Positions 28,284-35,884 of a stretch of DNA of 46,184 bases are shown one piece after another. A program made the position numbers and the translations under genes. Numbering within the stretch: the first letter of the stretch is position 1; every line of letters starts with the position of its first letter. This DNA is from Rhizobium esperanzae (GTDB lineage Bacteria; Pseudomonadota; Alphaproteobacteria; Rhizobiales; Rhizobiaceae). The notes under the pieces are model-generated. The model had not been told where the DNA came from. It was given only the letters and a program-made list of their open reading frames with translations, and did not search any database. The stretch is taken from positions 1-46,184 of the forward strand of contig NZ_MXPU01000028.1 of assembly GCF_002204185.1 (NCBI RefSeq). The letters are read 5' to 3'.

Positions 28284-28318
28284 GCTTAGATCCTCGGGAC
28301 AAGCCCGAGGATGACGGA
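28284..28318 (-). repeat. Right 35-bp inverted repeat, REP-like palindrome
   Basis: Exact reverse complement of 27887-27921, carrying the same 9-bp hairpin (28290-28312). It starts 7 bp past the sufB stop (on the minus strand) and would also act as a 3'-end hairpin on sufB mRNA. Confidence 0.9.
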
Positions 28319-28325
28319 AAACCGC

Positions 28326-29795
28326 TTAGCCGACACTCCCTTCAAGCGAGATGCTGATCAGCTTCTGCGCCTCGACGGCGAATTCCATCGGCAGTTCCTG
28401 CAGGACTTCCTTGACGAAGCCGTTGACGATCAGGGCGATCGCCGCTTCGGTCGGGATGCCGCGCTGCAGGCAGTAGAACAGCTGATCCTCGGAGATCTTC
28501 GAGGTCGTCGCTTCGTGCTCGAACTGCGCGGTCGAGTTCTTCGCCTCGATGTAGGGCACGGTGTGAGCGCCGCATTTGTCGCCGATCAGGAGCGAATCGC
28601 ACTGGGTGAAGTTGCGTGCGTTCGACGCCTTACGGTGGGCCGAGACCTGACCGCGGTAGGTATTGTTGGAAACACCGGCGGCGATACCCTTGGAGACGAT
28701 GCGGCTCGAGGTGTTCTTGCCGAGATGGATCATCTTGGTGCCGCTGTCGATCTGCTGATGGCCGTTGGAGACGGCGATCGAATAGAATTCGCCTCTGGAG
28801 TCATCGCCGCGCAGAATGCAGGACGGATATTTCCAGGTGATCGCCGAGCCGGTTTCGACCTGCGTCCAGGAGATTTTCGAGCGGTGACCGCGGCAATCGC
28901 CGCGCTTGGTGACGAAATTGTAGATGCCGCCCTTGCCTTCCTTGTCGCCCGGATACCAGTTCTGGACGGTGGAATACTTGATCTCGGCATCGTCGAGCGC
29001 CACGAGCTCGACCACGGCCGCATGCAGCTGGTTTTCATCGCGCTGCGGCGCCGTACAGCCTTCGAGGTAAGAGACGTAGGCGCCCTCTTCGGCGATGATC
29101 AGCGTGCGTTCAAACTGGCCGGTGCCCTTCTCGTTGATGCGGAAATAGGTGGAAAGCTCCATCGGGCAGCGAACGCCCTTCGGCACGAAAACGAAGGAGC
29201 CGTCGGTGAAAACAGCCGAATTCAGCGTCGCGTAATAATTGTCCGACGTCGGCACGACCGAGCCGAGATATTTGCGAACCAGATCGGGATGTTCGCGAAT
29301 GGCTTCGGAGATCGACATGAAGATCACGCCTGCCTTCTTCAGCTCCGCCTTGAAGGTGGTGACGACCGAGACGCTGTCGAAAACGGCGTCGACGGCGATC
29401 TTCGGCTTCTCGACGCCGGCCAGGATTTCCTGCTCGCGCAGCGGGATGCCAAGCTTCTCATAGACCTTCAAGAGCTCCGGATCGACCTCGTCGAGCGACT
29501 TCGGACCCGGCGCGCTCTTCGGCGCGGCGTAATAGTGGATGTCGTTGAAATCGATCTTCGGATAATTGACGCGCGCCCAGGTCGGCTCTTCCAGCGTCAG
29601 CCAGCGCCGATAAGCCTCGAGACGCCATTCCAGCATCCACTCCGGCTCCTGCTTCTTGGCCGAAATGAAGCGGATGATATCCTCGGACAGGCCCTTCGGC
29701 GCCTTGTCCATTTCGATGACGGTCTCGAAACCGTATTTGTACTGGTCCACATCGATCAGGCGGACCTGGTCGATCGTTTCCTGCACGGCAGCCAT
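28326..29795 (-). CDS. sufB: SufB scaffold subunit
   Basis: A 489-residue protein on which Fe-S clusters are built together with SufC and SufD. It has standard landmarks: WMLEWRLEAYRRW near the N-terminus, IHYYAAPKSAP, FVFVPKGVRCPMELSTYFRI, SYLEGCTAPQRDENQLHAAV with the conserved Cys, NWYPGDKEGKGGIYNFVTKR, and the C-terminal CDSLLIGDKCGAHTVPY. The ATG at 29795 (MAAVQETIDQ) has GGAG 7 nt upstream. It follows the iscS-like gene by 144 bp. Translation ends 7 bp before the GIY-YIG cassette. Confidence 0.97.
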   Translation of the reverse strand: MAAVQETIDQVRLIDVDQYKYGFETVIEMDKAPKGLSEDIIRFISAKKQEPEWMLEWRLEAYRRWLTLEEPTWARVNYPKIDFNDIHYYAAPKSAPGPKSLDEVDPELLKVYEKLGIPLREQEILAGVEKPKIAVDAVFDSVSVVTTFKAELKKAGVIFMSISEAIREHPDLVRKYLGSVVPTSDNYYATLNSAVFTDGSFVFVPKGVRCPMELSTYFRINEKGTGQFERTLIIAEEGAYVSYLEGCTAPQRDENQLHAAVVELVALDDAEIKYSTVQNWYPGDKEGKGGIYNFVTKRGDCRGHRSKISWTQVETGSAITWKYPSCILRGDDSRGEFYSIAVSNGHQQIDSGTKMIHLGKNTSSRIVSKGIAAGVSNNTYRGQVSAHRKASNARNFTQCDSLLIGDKCGAHTVPYIEAKNSTAQFEHEATTSKISEDQLFYCLQRGIPTEAAIALIVNGFVKEVLQELPMEFAVEAQKLISISLEGSVG

Positions 29796-29939
29796 TTCAT
29801 TCTCCAATCTCGCCGGATACAAGGTCCGGCAGCTTGTAGCGCAAGGGCAAATCTCTTTGCCCTGATGTAAGAGGCCAAAAGGGACTTTTCAGCCCGATTG
29901 GCAAGCAGAAATTTGCGTTTCCGCAAGTTTATGATGCGG

Positions 29940-31106
29940 TCAGGCCGCCTCGCCCGCCGACCTGCGCCGGCAGGCGATCTTCGCGAAGGCGGCAATCGCC
30001 CTATCGATATCCTCTTCCGCTGTGGAAAAGCCGAGCGAGATACGCAATGCCCCCAGCTTGGCGTCACGCCCCATCGCCGTCAGCACATGGCTTTCGCCGA
30101 CCTTGCCGGATGAGCAGGCGGAGCCCGCCGAAAGGGCGACGCCTTCAAGATCGAAAGCGATCTGCCCAGTCTCCGCCTTCAGGCCAGGGAGCGTGAAAAA
30201 AATCGTGTTGGCGACCCTCGGACCACCGGCGCCGTGGATGATGACATCGGGCGCGGCAGCGTGCATGCCGGCTTCCAGCCTGTCGCGCAGCGCAGCAATC
30301 GCAGCGTTCCGTTCCTCAAGATCCTGAAGCACCGCTTCCGCTGCAGCTCCGAAGCCAATCAGCGCCAGCGAATTCTGCGTTCCCGAGCGGTGACCTTTCT
30401 CCTGCCCGCCGCCCCGGATCAGCGCCTTCGGCATCAGTGCCTCGCCGCGCGCGATCAGTGCACCCGCCCCCTTCGGTCCACCGATCTTGTGAGAGGAGAC
30501 GATGATGAAATCCGCGCTGACGCGTTCGATCTCGATCGGCAGACGACCGGCCGCCTGCACGGCGTCGACGACAAAGAGACCGCCGTGCGCCCGCACAATC
30601 TTGGCCGCTTCTTCGACCGGCTGGACGATGCCCGTCTCGTTGTTGACGAACATAATCGCCACCATCGGAAGACCTGTCGATTTGTCATGGGCATCGAGCA
30701 ATGCGGCCAGCGCTTGCAGATCGACGATACCGGCGTCCGTCACCGGGATCTCGGTCGTGCGGTCCTTCGGGAATCGACCTCCCTCTCGTACAGCCAGGTG
30801 CTCGACGGCGGAAAAATAGAGGTGCCCGAGTTGAAGCGGCGTGCGGCCCATACGAAAATCCGGCGTCAGCACCAGATTGGCGGCTTCCGTCGCGCCGCTG
30901 GTGAAGATCACGTTGCCCGGATCGGTGCCGGCAAGAGCGGCCACCTTGCGCCGTGCGCCTTCGATGGCGGCGCGGGCGGCACGCCCCTCCCCATGCACGC
31001 TGTTCGGGTTGCCGAATATGTCGATGGCGCGCATGATCGCCTCGCGTGCTGCGGGGTGCAGCGGCGCTGTGGCATTCCAGTCGAGATAAAGGCGTGGCGG
31101 CGCCAT
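29940..31106 (-). CDS. Group I cysteine desulfurase (NifS/IscS-like), first gene of the suf operon
   Basis: A 388-residue PLP enzyme supplying sulfur for cluster building. It begins YLDWNATAPLHPAAREA, with GNPNSVHGEGR, the PLP Lys207 in SSHKIGGPKGAG, and the active Cys331 in LSAGSACSSGKVGESHVL, a flexible-loop context typical of group I enzymes. An ORF extension upstream runs into the iron-control region; the ATG at 31106 begins the conserved domain, with AGGA about 9 nt ahead. It heads the operon, so the cluster encodes two desulfurases of different classes (this one and SufS). No IscU gene is in the window. Confidence 0.92.
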   Translation of the reverse strand: MAPPRLYLDWNATAPLHPAAREAIMRAIDIFGNPNSVHGEGRAARAAIEGARRKVAALAGTDPGNVIFTSGATEAANLVLTPDFRMGRTPLQLGHLYFSAVEHLAVREGGRFPKDRTTEIPVTDAGIVDLQALAALLDAHDKSTGLPMVAIMFVNNETGIVQPVEEAAKIVRAHGGLFVVDAVQAAGRLPIEIERVSADFIIVSSHKIGGPKGAGALIARGEALMPKALIRGGGQEKGHRSGTQNSLALIGFGAAAEAVLQDLEERNAAIAALRDRLEAGMHAAAPDVIIHGAGGPRVANTIFFTLPGLKAETGQIAFDLEGVALSAGSACSSGKVGESHVLTAMGRDAKLGALRISLGFSTAEEDIDRAIAAFAKIACRRRSAGEAA

Positions 31107-31221
31107 GATCTTCAGTCCTGCGCTTGACGAGCTTGCTTCAGCGGCCGCGGTGCATTTTTCTTGAAATTTCCGCCGGGCTTGCCTTATGACACGTTCCACG
31201 ACGCGTGGATCGCCATGCAAG

Positions 31222-31238
31222 TTTCGAATTGTTCTAAA
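31222..31238. promoter_or_regulatory. Irr-type iron control element (ICE)
   Basis: TTTCGAATTGTTCTAAA differs by one base from the inverted-repeat ICE consensus TTTAGAA-N3-TTCTAAA. A further half-site TTTAGAA follows at 31245-31251. It lies at or just downstream of the predicted suf transcription start, a position suited to repression by Irr when iron is low. Confidence 0.75.
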
Positions 31239-31242
31239 CTGC

Positions 31243-31271
31243 GTTTTAGAAAAGCTGACAACATTAGTCAA
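31243..31271 (-). promoter_or_regulatory. Predicted suf operon promoter
   Basis: On the minus strand TTGACT (31271-31266) and TAAAAC (31248-31243) are separated by 17 bp, a good sigma-70-like fit at -35 and a moderate one at -10. The iron box overlaps the -35 and the Irr box begins 4 bp past the -10. The leader to the iscS-like start would be about 130 nt. Confidence 0.6.
31256..31270. promoter_or_regulatory. RirA-type iron box (IRO / iron-rhodo box)
   Basis: TGACAACATTAGTCA has the TGA-N9-TCA dyad associated with RirA in rhizobia. It covers the -35 hexamer of the predicted suf promoter, so iron-replete RirA would block RNA polymerase. Confidence 0.7.
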
Positions 31272-31323
31272 GTCATGTTGTCGTCCAACGCAGCGCGAAC
31301 GCGAAATAAAACCCGGAGTACCA

Positions 31324-32001
31324 ATGCCCGAAGTTATTTTCAACGGCCCAGCCGGCCGTCTTGAAGGCCGCTACCAGCCCTCCAAGGAAAAAAGCGCGCC
31401 CATCGCGCTCATCCTGCATCCGCATCCGCAGTTCGGCGGCACGATGAACAACCAGATCGTCTACCAGCTCTTCTACATGTTTCAGAAGCGCGGATTCACG
31501 ACCCTGCGCTTCAACTTCCGGGGCATCGGCCGCAGCCAGGGCGAATTCGACCACGGCGCCGGCGAACTGTCCGACGCCGCCTCCGCGCTCGACTGGGTGC
31601 AGAGCCTGCATCCCGATTCCAAAACCTGCTGGGTCGCCGGCTATTCCTTCGGCGCCTGGATCGGTATGCAGCTTCTAATGCGCCGGCCGGAGATCGAGGG
31701 CTTCATGTCGATCGCCCCGCAGCCGAATACCTACGACTTCTCCTTCCTGGCGCCCTGCCCCTCGTCTGGCCTGATCATCAACGGCGAGGCCGACAAGGTG
31801 GCGCCGGAAAAGGATGTCAACGGCCTTGTAGAAAAACTGAAGACCCAGAAAGGCATCCTCATCACCCATCGCACCGTCGCCAACGCCAATCACTTCTTCA
31901 ATGGTCAGGTGGAGACGCTGATGAGCGAATGCGAGGATTATCTCGACCGTCGCCTCAACGGCGAGTTGGTGCCAGAACCGGCGGCCAAGCGGATCCGCTG
32001 A
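31324..32001 (+). CDS. Alpha/beta hydrolase (COG2945-like)
   Basis: A 225-residue cytoplasmic alpha/beta-hydrolase. The nucleophile elbow is AGYSFGAW (Ser108), the oxyanion region LILHPHPQFGGTMNN, and FNFRGIGRSQGEFDHG follows. The catalytic acid is probably the Asp in INGEADKVAP, and the His is in VANANHFFNG. The substrate is unknown. It is divergent from the suf operon, sharing its 217-bp upstream region, so the iron boxes could also affect it. GGAG lies 6 nt before the ATG at 31324; a longer reading frame upstream runs through the control sites and is not chosen. Confidence 0.85.
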   Translation: MPEVIFNGPAGRLEGRYQPSKEKSAPIALILHPHPQFGGTMNNQIVYQLFYMFQKRGFTTLRFNFRGIGRSQGEFDHGAGELSDAASALDWVQSLHPDSKTCWVAGYSFGAWIGMQLLMRRPEIEGFMSIAPQPNTYDFSFLAPCPSSGLIINGEADKVAPEKDVNGLVEKLKTQKGILITHRTVANANHFFNGQVETLMSECEDYLDRRLNGELVPEPAAKRIR

Positions 32002-32034
32002 CCGCATAACCCCGGCGTCTGTCCACCGCCATCG

Positions 32035-32571
32035 TCACAACGCGCTGGGCTTCCCCGACCGCATGCCGGCAGTCAGTTCGTAAGCCGTGTCGAGCACTCC
32101 ATCGATCAAGATCGGCGCGCGTTCGCGCATGCCGATCTTCCTGAGGACCTGCTGCGAAGCAATGTTTTCGGGATGCGTGAAGGCAATGAAGCCCGACGCG
32201 AACTCCCTTGCGAAGAACCAGTCGGCCAGCGCGCTCGCCGCCTCCGTCGCCAGGCCTTTTCCCCACGTCTCTTCGCGCAGAGAATAACCGAGTTCGAATT
32301 CTTCGCTCCCGAACCGAGAAATGCCGGCGCGGCCAACGAAGCCGCCGTCCTCGGCGAGAAGCTTATATTTGGTCGTGCCGTCGCGCGCCTGCTCCTCCAA
32401 CCAGCCGCGCAACCGGTCCTCGGCCTTATCGAGACTCCAGGGAGCGTTGCCCGGAAGGTAGCGCGTCGTCGCCGGCGTTGAATGCAGTTGCTGCAACAGG
32501 GCAGCGTCGCCTTCGTCCCACATGACAAAGCGCAGCCGCGGCGTCTTCAATATCGGGCTTTCGCTTGTCAT
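32035..32571 (-). CDS. RimJ/RimL-like GNAT acetyltransferase
   Basis: A 178-residue GNAT enzyme starting SPILKTPRLRFVMWDEGD, the usual ETxRLxLR-type entry of the RimJ/RimL group. It has FVGRAGISRFGSEEFELGYSL and the acetyl-CoA loop EETWGKGLATEAASALADWFF, then THPENIASQQVLRKIGM. The substrate is unknown; relatives acetylate protein N-termini or small molecules. Its start overlaps the anmK stop by 4 nt (ATGA), so the two are translated as a coupled pair. Confidence 0.85.
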   Translation of the reverse strand: MTSESPILKTPRLRFVMWDEGDAALLQQLHSTPATTRYLPGNAPWSLDKAEDRLRGWLEEQARDGTTKYKLLAEDGGFVGRAGISRFGSEEFELGYSLREETWGKGLATEAASALADWFFAREFASGFIAFTHPENIASQQVLRKIGMRERAPILIDGVLDTAYELTAGMRSGKPSAL

Positions 32572-33680
32572 GGCATTGCCAGCACGCCGCCGCTGACGGC
32601 AGCCGCAACTCCCGTCGTGCCGGGAAAGGTCAGCGGCAGCCCGTCCAGCGAGCGTACGGCGAGATAGGCCCAGGCCTCGGCCTCCATCGCATCGCCGTCG
32701 AAGCCCGCGGCCTCAGCGCTCAACACTCTCGATCCCTCGGCCATCGCCGAGAGTTCGGCCATCAAGGTGCCGTTCAGACGCCCGCCGCCGCAGACGATAT
32801 AGGCCGAGGGACATTCGGGCAGAAATCCGGCGGATTTGACGATCGATGCGGCGGCGACATGCGCAAGCGTCCGGGCACCGTCTTCGAGGCTCGCCTCATC
32901 AGGCCGAAGCGGCGCGAAATCGCCGCGATCGAGCGAGCGCCGAACATTGCCGCGGAAGAACGGGCTGTCGAGATACCGCTCCGCCAAAGCGGGGATCACC
33001 TTGCCGCGTCCGCCGATCTCGCCGCCGGCATCGTAGGTTCTGCCGGTCTGCATCTCTATCCATTGGTCGATCAACGTATTGCCAGGGCCGCTGTCGAAGG
33101 CGGCGATCCGGCCGTCAGCGCCGATATAGGTGAGGTTGGAGATGCCGCCGACATTGACGAAGCATACCGCCTCTCCCGCCTGCTGGAATTTTCCCGCCAG
33201 TGCTGCGTGATAGGCCGGCACCAGCGGTGCACCCTGCCCGCCATGCACCATGTCGTTGGCACGCATGTCGTAGACCACTGATAAGCCCGACCGGCGCGCC
33301 AATTCCCAGCCGTCGCCGATCTGTATCGTCAGCCCTTCGTCCGGCCGGTGGAGCACCGTCTGGCCATGGAAACCGAGAACGTCGACGCCATTGGCAGCCA
33401 ACCCGAAACGCTCGAGGAATGCCGTAACGGCAGTTGCATGCCGCAGGGTCAATTCGAGTTCGATCTCGCGAAGTTCCCCCGGCCGTTCGTTCCTGTCGCG
33501 GAGCGGCCGCGCCAGTTCCAGCGCCCGTTTGAGCCGTCCGCGAAAATCGGCATCATAGGGCACACCGAGGAATGGCCCGCGCTCGATGAAGCCGCGGCCA
33601 TCCGTCCTGATCAGCGCGACATCGATTCCATCCATCGACGTGCCGCTCATCAGCCCGATCGCGGTTCTGATCACGTCCAT
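32568..33680 (-). CDS. anmK: Anhydro-N-acetylmuramic acid kinase
   Basis: A 370-residue kinase that opens and phosphorylates anhydroMurNAc to MurNAc-6-phosphate in cell-wall recycling. It begins with the ATP-binding signature TAIGLMSGTSMDGIDVAL. Further landmarks are VDVLGFHGQTVLHRP, VVYDMRANDMVHGGQGAPLVPAYH, FVNVGGISNLTYI, DSGPGNTLIDQW and VCGGGRLNGTLM. The ATG at 33680 starts MDVIRTAIGLM. A much longer reading frame in this phase continues through the antisense of tyrS and is an artefact. It is divergent from tyrS, with 132 bp between the starts. Confidence 0.95.
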   Translation of the reverse strand: MDVIRTAIGLMSGTSMDGIDVALIRTDGRGFIERGPFLGVPYDADFRGRLKRALELARPLRDRNERPGELREIELELTLRHATAVTAFLERFGLAANGVDVLGFHGQTVLHRPDEGLTIQIGDGWELARRSGLSVVYDMRANDMVHGGQGAPLVPAYHAALAGKFQQAGEAVCFVNVGGISNLTYIGADGRIAAFDSGPGNTLIDQWIEMQTGRTYDAGGEIGGRGKVIPALAERYLDSPFFRGNVRRSLDRGDFAPLRPDEASLEDGARTLAHVAAASIVKSAGFLPECPSAYIVCGGGRLNGTLMAELSAMAEGSRVLSAEAAGFDGDAMEAEAWAYLAVRSLDGLPLTFPGTTGVAAAVSGGVLAMP

Positions 33681-33812
33681 GAGGCTTGCCTCCCATGCGA
33701 TTCCCGGATGCACTTTTATAAAAACAGTGCTAAACGCGCCGCGACAGATCAACAACAACGAAGTTGCGTAAGGCCACACGGGACCGAGCGCAGACACCAA
33801 GAGACGAAAGCC

Positions 33813-35069
33813 ATGTCCGAGTTCAAGTCCGATTTCCTCCGCACGCTGAAAGAGCGCGGCTTCATCCACCAGGTTTCCGATGAAAGCGGCCTCGACGATC
33901 TGTTCGCGAAGGAGGTCGTGACCGCCTATGTCGGCTACGACGCAACCGCGACCAGCCTGCATATCGGCAATTTGATCTCGGCCACCATGCTCTACTGGCT
34001 GCAGGAGACCGGCCACCGGCCGATCGCACTGATGGGCGGCGGCACCTCGATGGTCGGCGACCCCTCTTTCCGCGATGAGCAGCGCAAGCTTCTGACGCCA
34101 GAGGCGATCTCTACCAATATCGAGGGCATCAAGAAGATCTTCTCGCGCATCCTGCGCTTCGGCGATGGTCCGACCGATGCCTTCATGGTCAACAATGCCG
34201 ATTGGCTGATGAAGCTCAACTATGTCGAATTCCTGCGCGACGTCGGCCGGCATTTCTCGGTCAACCGCATGCTTTCCTTCGACAGCGTCAAGCTGCGCCT
34301 CGATCGCGAGCAGTCGCTCTCCTTCCTCGAATTCAACTACATGATCATGCAGGGCTACGACTTCGTCGAACTCAGCCGCCGCTACGGCTGCCGCCTGCAG
34401 ATGGGCGGCTCGGATCAGTGGGGCAACATCATCAACGGTGTCGATCTCGGCCACCGCATGGGAACCCCGCAGCTCTATGCGTTGACGACGCCGCTCCTGA
34501 CGACGAGCTCGGGTGCCAAGATGGGCAAGAGCGCCTCCGGCGCCGTCTGGCTCAACGAGGACGTCTTCAGCCCTTATGATTTCTGGCAGTACTGGCGCAA
34601 CACCGAGGATGCCGATGTCGGCCGCTTCCTGAAGATCTTCACCCGCCTGCCGCTTTCCGAGATCGCCAGGCTCGAGGCCCTCGGCGGCGCTGAGATCAAC
34701 GAGGCGAAGAAGATCCTCGCCACGGAAGCCACCGCGATCGTCCACGGTCGCGTGGCGGCCGAAGCATCCGCCGAAACGGCCCGCACAACCTTCGAGGAAG
34801 GCCGCGTCGCCGAAAACCTGCCTTCGGTCGAGATCCCGGCCACCGAACTCGACGGCGGCATCGGCCTGCTGTCGCTGATGGTCCGCGCCGGCCTGGCCGG
34901 CTCCAACGGCGAAGCCCGTCGCCACATCCAGGGCGGCGCAGTGCGCATCAATGACAAGGCTGTCAGCGACGAACGCCGCCTGATCGGCAGCGGCGAAATC
35001 ACCGCCGACGGCGTCATCAAGCTCTCGCTCGGCAAGAAGAAGCACATCCTGATCCGCCGCGCGGCCTAG
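33813..35069 (+). CDS. tyrS: Tyrosyl-tRNA synthetase
   Basis: A 418-residue class I synthetase charging tRNA-Tyr. The HIGH-like motif is SLHIGNLI, the KMSKS-like motif is AKMGKSASG, and the tyrosine site includes QMGGSDQWGNI. A C-terminal S4 domain (about 350-418; GLAGSNGEARRHIQGGAVRIND) binds the tRNA. The start at 33813 gives MSEFKSDFLRTLKERG. The stop codon TAG (35067-35069) lies inside the first repeat arm of the RIME-like element, which separates the gene from its terminator at 35366. Confidence 0.96.
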   Translation: MSEFKSDFLRTLKERGFIHQVSDESGLDDLFAKEVVTAYVGYDATATSLHIGNLISATMLYWLQETGHRPIALMGGGTSMVGDPSFRDEQRKLLTPEAISTNIEGIKKIFSRILRFGDGPTDAFMVNNADWLMKLNYVEFLRDVGRHFSVNRMLSFDSVKLRLDREQSLSFLEFNYMIMQGYDFVELSRRYGCRLQMGGSDQWGNIINGVDLGHRMGTPQLYALTTPLLTTSSGAKMGKSASGAVWLNEDVFSPYDFWQYWRNTEDADVGRFLKIFTRLPLSEIARLEALGGAEINEAKKILATEATAIVHGRVAAEASAETARTTFEEGRVAENLPSVEIPATELDGGIGLLSLMVRAGLAGSNGEARRHIQGGAVRINDKAVSDERRLIGSGEITADGVIKLSLGKKKHILIRRAA

Positions 35070-35341
35070 AGCTTTTCCGGGTTAGATTGAAGCATTCTGC
35101 CGGAGCAGGTTTTCGTCAGGGCAGAGGCGATTGGCGACGGACATACCCCTCGGTACGTCCGAGCCGATCGCCTCTGATCCTGGCGGAAAGATGCCCGGCC
35201 CTCCGGGTTGGCTGAAACGGGCCGGCTGATCGACCGGCCGGCTTGGCCGTAGAGCTGGGCTACGACGCGCGCCGGCCGGTCGACCATCCGACTCCGTTTG
35301 AGCCAACAGAATGCTTCAATCTAACCCGGAAAAGCTCTAGG
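35065..35341. repeat. 277-bp RIME-like mosaic repeat with perfect 35-bp ends
   Basis: The outer arms 35065-35099 and 35307-35341 are perfect inverted repeats, each carrying CTAG at the outer edge. Inside are further hairpins. CAGAGGCGAT pairs with ATCGCCTCTG, extended inward by CGGAC/GTCCG (about 35118-35176). CCCGG pairs with CCGGG. CGACCGGCCGGC pairs with GCCGGCCGGTCG, with CGTAG/CTACG inside it. Layout and length fit the rhizobial intergenic mosaic (RIME) group. Short reading frames on the minus strand here are artefacts of the repeat. No transposase is encoded, so it is non-autonomous if mobile. Confidence 0.8.
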
Positions 35342-35365
35342 TGGCTTCAACTGAACGTATCTTGA

Positions 35366-35396
35366 AGCCGGCGCCCACCGCGCCGGCTTTTCTTTT
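35366..35396 (+). terminator. Strong intrinsic terminator, probably of tyrS
   Basis: AGCCGGCGC (35366-35374) and GCGCCGGCT (35380-35388) form a 9-bp stem with loop CCACC, followed by TTTCTTTT. It is separated from the tyrS stop only by the mosaic repeat, implying the repeat was inserted between gene and terminator. Confidence 0.85.
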
Positions 35397-35404
35397 GGCG
35401 CGGA

Positions 35405-35686
35405 TCAGTCGGCCCGCGATCGGTATTCCGCTTCGTCTTGTTTCGTCTCTCGAAGGAGAGGTCCGGGCGGATTGACCTCCGAAGCAGGTCGTACGCGCGA
35501 CCACCAGCCGATCGAGAAGATCGGCGGCGACATCTTTGCGTCGAGCGGAACCAGGAGGACATGCTCGGAGGGGGGGCTCTTCACCGGCTTCAGCCGTCCG
35601 CCTTTTTCTGCAGAATTCGAGGCCTCGCCAACTGTCACGGCCATCACGGTGGCCGATAGGAAAGAGACTGTCCGGGCGCACTGCAT
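35405..35686 (-). CDS. Small secreted protein of unknown function
   Basis: A 93-residue protein. It starts MQCARTVSFLSATVMAVTVG, a plausible signal peptide, and continues with a basic, Pro-rich mature part (KPVKSPPSEHVLLVPLDA; RVRPASEVNPPGP) and a charged tail. I recognise no domain. It is supported by GGAGG 5 nt before the ATG at 35686. It also explains the stretch between the tyrS terminator and the GH13 gene. A longer reading frame continuing to 36244 overlaps the GH13 gene and is rejected. It is divergent from the GH13 gene. Confidence 0.55.
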   Translation of the reverse strand: MQCARTVSFLSATVMAVTVGEASNSAEKGGRLKPVKSPPSEHVLLVPLDAKMSPPIFSIGWWSRVRPASEVNPPGPLLRETKQDEAEYRSRAD

Positions 35687-35884
35687 GGCATCCTCCGACA
35701 TTGCGCCGGCCGCTGCCGCAGCTGGCCCCAACACTACATCAGAATTCTCTAAAACAAGCAAAGCATCAATGACCAGCCTGTCGCCATAGGTCGGAATTAT
35801 CCAACTGGCCGCGCTACGATATCGCCTTCCGGGAACCTTTTCCGCCCGACGGGATTTGCGACCAGATGCATTGGGAGCGCCGGC

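Larger units (their letters stand above)
27887..28318. mobile_element. 432-bp GIY-YIG/palindrome cassette inserted between sufC and sufB
   Basis: Perfect 35-bp inverted repeats (27887-27921 and 28284-28318) enclose a single small GIY-YIG nuclease gene. The stop codon is 2 bp from one repeat and the start codon 18 bp from the other, so nothing else fits inside. The right repeat begins 7 bp after the sufB stop. No target-site duplication is visible. The compact design looks like a minimal self-spreading or nuclease-mobilised unit, comparable in logic to REP/RAYT systems. That is inference; movement is not shown by one sequence. Confidence 0.7.

Noticed and set aside
27822..28325. Target-site duplication around the GIY-YIG cassette
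   Set aside because: Bases outside the two arms (ending TCTCGA on the left, AAACCGC on the right) share no direct repeat, so none is claimed.
32568..35045. Very long minus-strand reading frame covering anmK and the antisense of tyrS
   Set aside because: Only the part from 33680 downstream encodes AnmK; the rest is GC-rich antisense of tyrS with no homology-like motifs.
35066..35306. Small minus-strand frames within the RIME-like repeat
   Set aside because: They lie wholly inside a nested palindromic repeat with no ribosome-binding site; frames of this kind recur with the repeat and are not genes.
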